Origin: Dehalobacterium sp040766325
Lineage (GTDB): Bacteria; Bacillota; Dehalobacteriia; Dehalobacteriales; Dehalobacteriaceae
NCBI GenBank assembly: GCA_040766325.1
Contig: JAXGQR010000002.1
Location: 276,896 to 340,895, forward strand
Reading direction: 5' to 3'
DNA length: 64,000 bases
Positions 61,480-64,000 of the stretch are shown here, in pieces. The translations under genes and the position numbers were made by a program. Position 1 is the first letter of the stretch; the number at the start of each line of letters is the position of its first letter. The notes beneath the pieces are model-generated. The model saw only the letters and a program-made list of their open reading frames with translations. It had not been told where the DNA came from and ran no database searches.

Positions 61480-63084
61480 TTACTGCCACGACCACTCAGC
61501 TATATTGTCAAAAATTCTTCCACCATGAGGCTGTACTGAAGGATTGCCAAAATCAAAGCCCTCTGCCGCCAAATATACATGATTGGCATTTGCCAGCCAA
61601 CAATAAGGAGCGTCGCCCTTTGCCGATGAATATTTCTGAAGTGCCCGCCAGTAAGTAATAGCTTCTGCCTCATCAACAGATAATAATGCTTTGTCAATAT
61701 ACTCATTCACATCGGCATTGTTATAAATCCCGGAATTATCCCAAGGCACAACACCCCCGGCGATGCCTCCGTAATACAGGTTGTATAATTCAGAAGGATC
61801 TCCTGACCCAAATCCGTAGAGAACTGCCTCCTGATGAATTTCAGGTAAAATGGTATCCCAAGTAACCTTTTTCAGGGTAATTTCTATGCCAATTTCTTTC
61901 GCAACGTTAACAAATTCCAGGGCCATTTCCTGTCTGTATACGCCATCGGTATAAAGCAGCTTAAATGCCGCCTTAAGCCCGTTTTTTTCTACAATACCGT
62001 CATTATCGCGATCAACCCATCCGCCTGCAGCTAATATTTCTTTTGCACCTTCAACATCCGCATATTCATCAGCAAATAATACTGTATCCTCATTTAGCCA
62101 AGGCATATTTTCTAGCCCGGTGGTGGAGACACTTCCGTAACCGTTCAAAATACCATTGACGATTTTTTCTCTATCTACCGCTTTATTCAAAGCCTTTCTG
62201 ATCGCAATATCAGATGTTACGTCATTACCCATTACAGCCCCATCTTGTGCAAGTTCTCCTTCATTTGGAACCATGGGGAAAGAAACCCCATAACATTCAA
62301 TACTTGGTATATCCATTACTTCTGTACCTGCAACTTTTTGGGTAGCCAAATGGCCATTTATTTGCGCCACATCAACATCACCATTCTTAACTGCGGCAAA
62401 AGCCGTATCCATATCCATAAATACCAAGGTCAGCTTTTTAATTTTCGGGGCTTCTCCGTAATAATTTTCATTAGCTTCTACAATAATCTGCTGTCCTTTA
62501 TCCCACTGCACAAACTTGTATGGTCCGGACCCGATGGGATTGTCTTTGAAGCTTGCATTATGAGCATGCTTCGGCACGATCCCCAGATAAGCAAGCCTTT
62601 CCACAAAAGGAGAATAAGGTCTGGTTAACTTAAATGCCACAGTTGACTCGTCAATCGCTTTAATGCTCTCAATCATGGTTAAATCAATATCCGCCCCGGC
62701 TTCTTTAGCCGATTCATAGGTATATACCACATCCTCCGCTTTTAGAGGAGTACCATCGGTAAACAACACATCTTTCCTTATTGTAACTGTCCAAGTCAAT
62801 TTATCATCCGATACTTGGTAACCTGTAGCCAAATCATTTTCCCATCCCAGCTCTTTGTCCCGCTTAAATAATGTGGAAAAAAGGATCCTTGTGATGGAGC
62901 CGTGTCCCCCTGAAGTGGAATCAAAACCCGTTTCCGGCTCTGAGCCGATATTTACGATGATTTCACTATTTGCCTTTCTTAGAGCCCGGGCAGATTCCTG
63001 ATTGCTGTTTTCTCCGCATGCTGTCAGATATGTAGCTGTCATAGTAAGAATGAGGGACAATGCTAGTATTTTTTTTAATCTCAT
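61480..63084 (-). CDS. Nickel/peptide ABC transporter substrate-binding lipoprotein (NikA/DppA family)
   Basis: A 534-residue SBP_bac_5 family lipoprotein. The signal peptide ends LTMTATYLTACG, so the cysteine is the lipidation site. Core motifs include ITRILFSTLFKRDKELGW, LTWTVTIRKDVLFTDGTPL and IRKALNKAVDREKIVNG. Cargo is not certain from sequence alone; linkage to cooT points to nickel. The ATG at 63082-63084 lies one base after the cooT stop and has GGGTGGGG upstream. Confidence 0.88.
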   Translation of the reverse strand: MRLKKILALSLILTMTATYLTACGENSNQESARALRKANSEIIVNIGSEPETGFDSTSGGHGSITRILFSTLFKRDKELGWENDLATGYQVSDDKLTWTVTIRKDVLFTDGTPLKAEDVVYTYESAKEAGADIDLTMIESIKAIDESTVAFKLTRPYSPFVERLAYLGIVPKHAHNASFKDNPIGSGPYKFVQWDKGQQIIVEANENYYGEAPKIKKLTLVFMDMDTAFAAVKNGDVDVAQINGHLATQKVAGTEVMDIPSIECYGVSFPMVPNEGELAQDGAVMGNDVTSDIAIRKALNKAVDREKIVNGILNGYGSVSTTGLENMPWLNEDTVLFADEYADVEGAKEILAAGGWVDRDNDGIVEKNGLKAAFKLLYTDGVYRQEMALEFVNVAKEIGIEITLKKVTWDTILPEIHQEAVLYGFGSGDPSELYNLYYGGIAGGVVPWDNSGIYNNADVNEYIDKALLSVDEAEAITYWRALQKYSSAKGDAPYCWLANANHVYLAAEGFDFGNPSVQPHGGRIFDNIAEWSWQ

Positions 63085-63085
63085 T

Positions 63086-63292
63086 TTATCCCCACCCTTT
63101 TTCTTCGCTCTTTTCAATGATGATTTTGTGGTCTACCAGGGATAACTCTTTGATCACTCCCCTAATTATTTTTTTCTGTCCAAAAATATTTTCCAAAATC
63201 AACTGACCATCCAAAGGAGATACCTTGTCCACACTCTCCAAGAATAGTTCTACCTTGTCCCCTGTTTTTAAAAATGCATTTGCTTCACACAT
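63086..63292 (-). CDS. cooT: CooT family nickel-binding protein
   Basis: A 68-residue protein that starts MCEANAFL and continues with LILENIFGQKKIIRG and LVDHKIII. This is the CooT pattern; in Rhodospirillum CooT the second residue, cysteine, binds Ni(II) and the protein supports CO dehydrogenase maturation. C2 is present here when translation starts at the ATG 63290-63292, which has AAAGGAT upstream; the ATG at 63301 leaves only zero spacing to that site. First gene of the nik operon. No CODH gene is in the window. Confidence 0.85.
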   Translation of the reverse strand: MCEANAFLKTGDKVELFLESVDKVSPLDGQLILENIFGQKKIIRGVIKELSLVDHKIIIEKSEEKGWG

Positions 63293-63593
63293 GATCTTCA
63301 TCCTTTCATTATTTTTTTATTTTTATTATTTTTATTATGAAATAGTTTCAGTTTCCCGGCAGGAGGTATGCCAACTCCTGCCGGGATTAGAAGAAGGAAG
63401 TTAAATCCGGTCCTACCAAAGAACCCGGAAAATGTAACCAATAAAAAAACCACGAAGAAGCACTGGGATTCCCACCCCAATAACTAACCTTCATGGTTAA
63501 TATCTAGCTATTATCTATTCAAGATAAAAGAGAAAAAACAAATGTGATTTAGGATCAATGACCGGATGCCTTCATGACATCCTAATTAATATC
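63293..63593 (-). ncRNA. Hairpin-rich leader of the cooT-nik operon, candidate regulatory RNA
   Basis: About 300 bases without a gene from the candidate promoter to cooT. On the minus strand it can form, in order: TTAGGAT/ATCCTAA (63549-63585) with an alternative GGATG/CATCC inside; TAACC/GGTTA (63485-63499); TGGGA-T-TCCCA (63464-63474); TCCGG/CCGGA (63406-63429); and a perfect 11-bp CCCGGCAGGAG stem (63355-63385) with a 9-base loop, 54 to 62 bases before the start. An AT-rich stretch follows. No class of known riboswitch was recognised. The region's 60-codon open frame (63298-63480) has no support. Confidence 0.5.
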
Positions 63594-63622
63594 AGTATAC
63601 AGGAAAATTATTAATTTCACAA
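63594..63622 (-). promoter_or_regulatory. Candidate promoter for the cooT-nik operon
   Basis: On the minus strand TTGTGA (63617-63622) and TATACT (63594-63599) with a 17-base spacer, just past the tex stop. Confidence 0.55.
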
Positions 63623-63665
63623 GGTATTTATGATCAATTTTTGTTTAATATTTTGCCTCTCGATT

Positions 63666-64000
63666 TCACGAAGAGGAGATCCCCTTCATGGTCAAGGAGA
63701 TACGATTACGCCCGACATCAACAGACAAAACACTTACTGTAACCACATCTCCTATGGAGAGCACTTCTAAAGGGTGTTTAATATAACGATCTGCAATTTC
63801 CGAGACATGGACCAAACCATCCTGCTTGACCCCTATATCAATAAAGGCACCAAAGTCAGTCAAATTATGGACCGTACCCTTTAAGACCATACCCGGCTCT
63901 AAGTCTTCAATCTTTAAGACATCTGTGCGAAAAATAGGCGGTGTCAAATCTTCCCGGGGATCCCGCCCCGGCTTGAGTAAATTATCGATGATATCCTTTA
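63666..64000 (-). CDS. tex: Tex-like S1-domain RNA-binding protein, C-terminal fragment (cut by window edge)
   Basis: The visible 111 codons read KDIIDNLLKPGRDPRED then PIFRTDVLKIEDLEPGMVL and end with an S1 RNA-binding domain (GTVHNLTDFGAFIDIGV, DGLVHVSEIADRYIKHP, VLSVDVGRNRISLTMKG). The PGRDPRED-PIFRTDVL linker before the S1 domain is typical of Tex, a conserved nucleic-acid-binding transcription accessory factor. The 5' part lies beyond the window. Confidence 0.85.
   Translation of the reverse strand, partial: KDIIDNLLKPGRDPREDLTPPIFRTDVLKIEDLEPGMVLKGTVHNLTDFGAFIDIGVKQDGLVHVSEIADRYIKHPLEVLSIGDVVTVSVLSVDVGRNRISLTMKGISSS

Noticed and set aside
63298..63480. 60-codon frame (minus) upstream of cooT
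   Set aside because: It overlaps the hairpin-rich leader, has no ribosome binding site, is unlike any protein I know, and ends in an AT-rich low-complexity tail.
63293..63593. Known NiCo or cobalamin riboswitch in the cooT leader
   Set aside because: I could not find the conserved core sequences of those classes, so it is reported only as a structured leader.
1..64000. CRISPR arrays, tRNA/rRNA genes, insertion sequences, prophage
   Set aside because: No regularly spaced repeats, no transposase or integrase motif, and no tRNA or rRNA sequence was recognised; pseudogene-like breaks are point events, not insertions.

Overview
This looks like chromosomal DNA of an anaerobic, low-to-middle GC Firmicute of class Clostridia, of the Peptococcaceae/Desulfitobacteriaceae or Dehalobacterium type. 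The glycolytic operon gap-pgk-tpiA-gpmI-eno-secG and the rapZ-yvcK-whiA block are classic Firmicutes neighbourhoods. Multihaem cytochromes (NrfHA and a di-haem protein), a K+-dependent membrane pyrophosphatase, a double-cubane-cluster-type reductase with its activase, nickel and molybdate uptake and a corrinoid-type sensor kinase point to a strict anaerobe rich in metal cofactors. I cannot name the species. I saw no rRNA, tRNA, CRISPR array, phage or insertion sequence.

Layout. 1-21 kb, almost all minus strand: rnr (cut by the window edge), thiI with its cysteine desulfurase, a hotdog thioesterase, hppA, secG, the lower-glycolysis operon, a two-component system (AraC-type regulator plus a B12-binding/PocR/LytS-like kinase), rpoN, a DUF1405 membrane protein, a hexapeptide acyltransferase, whiA, yvcK and rapZ. 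21-30 kb: a rubredoxin-like protein, lgt, small proteins, a DUF1538 membrane protein overlapping a tandem P-II gene, an ABC-F ATPase, mscL, a secreted di-haem cytochrome and a DVU0298-like protein. 30-38 kb: an aminotransferase, serC, a DEAD-box-like helicase, an SsuABC-like transporter and dinB. 38-46 kb: a 2-hydroxyacyl-CoA-dehydratase-like gene group (activase, frame-disrupted large protein, DUF3343, cysteine desulfurase), nrfHA and a frame-disrupted topB. 46-55 kb: an SLH surface protein, rubredoxin, patatin, a proline-racemase-family enzyme, thpR, DUF169, a TipAS-type MerR regulator and a YgbA-like protein. 55-64 kb: a molybdate-binding regulator diverging from modABC (modC frame-disrupted), a ferritin-like protein, a nickel/peptide-type ABC operon headed by cooT behind a long hairpin-rich leader, and the 3' end of tex.

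How the genes work together. Glycolysis from GAPDH to enolase is one operon running on into SecG and the pyrophosphatase. The kinase/regulator pair sits between rpoN and gap, where many Firmicutes carry the glycolytic repressor CggR. NrfHA, the YgbA-like protein and the di-haem cytochrome would handle nitrite, nitrosative stress and possibly peroxide. The activase, the double-cubane-type reductase, DUF3343 and the desulfurase form a low-potential Fe-S reductase module. The mod and nik-cooT loci supply Mo and Ni. Three genes (the reductase, topB, modC) carry frame breaks. Those in topB and modC lie in short homopolymers and may be sequencing errors; those in the reductase are several, within 160 bases, and less easily explained.

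Many start codons were reassigned using ribosome binding sites. All functional calls rest on recognised motifs and gene order; no database search was possible.
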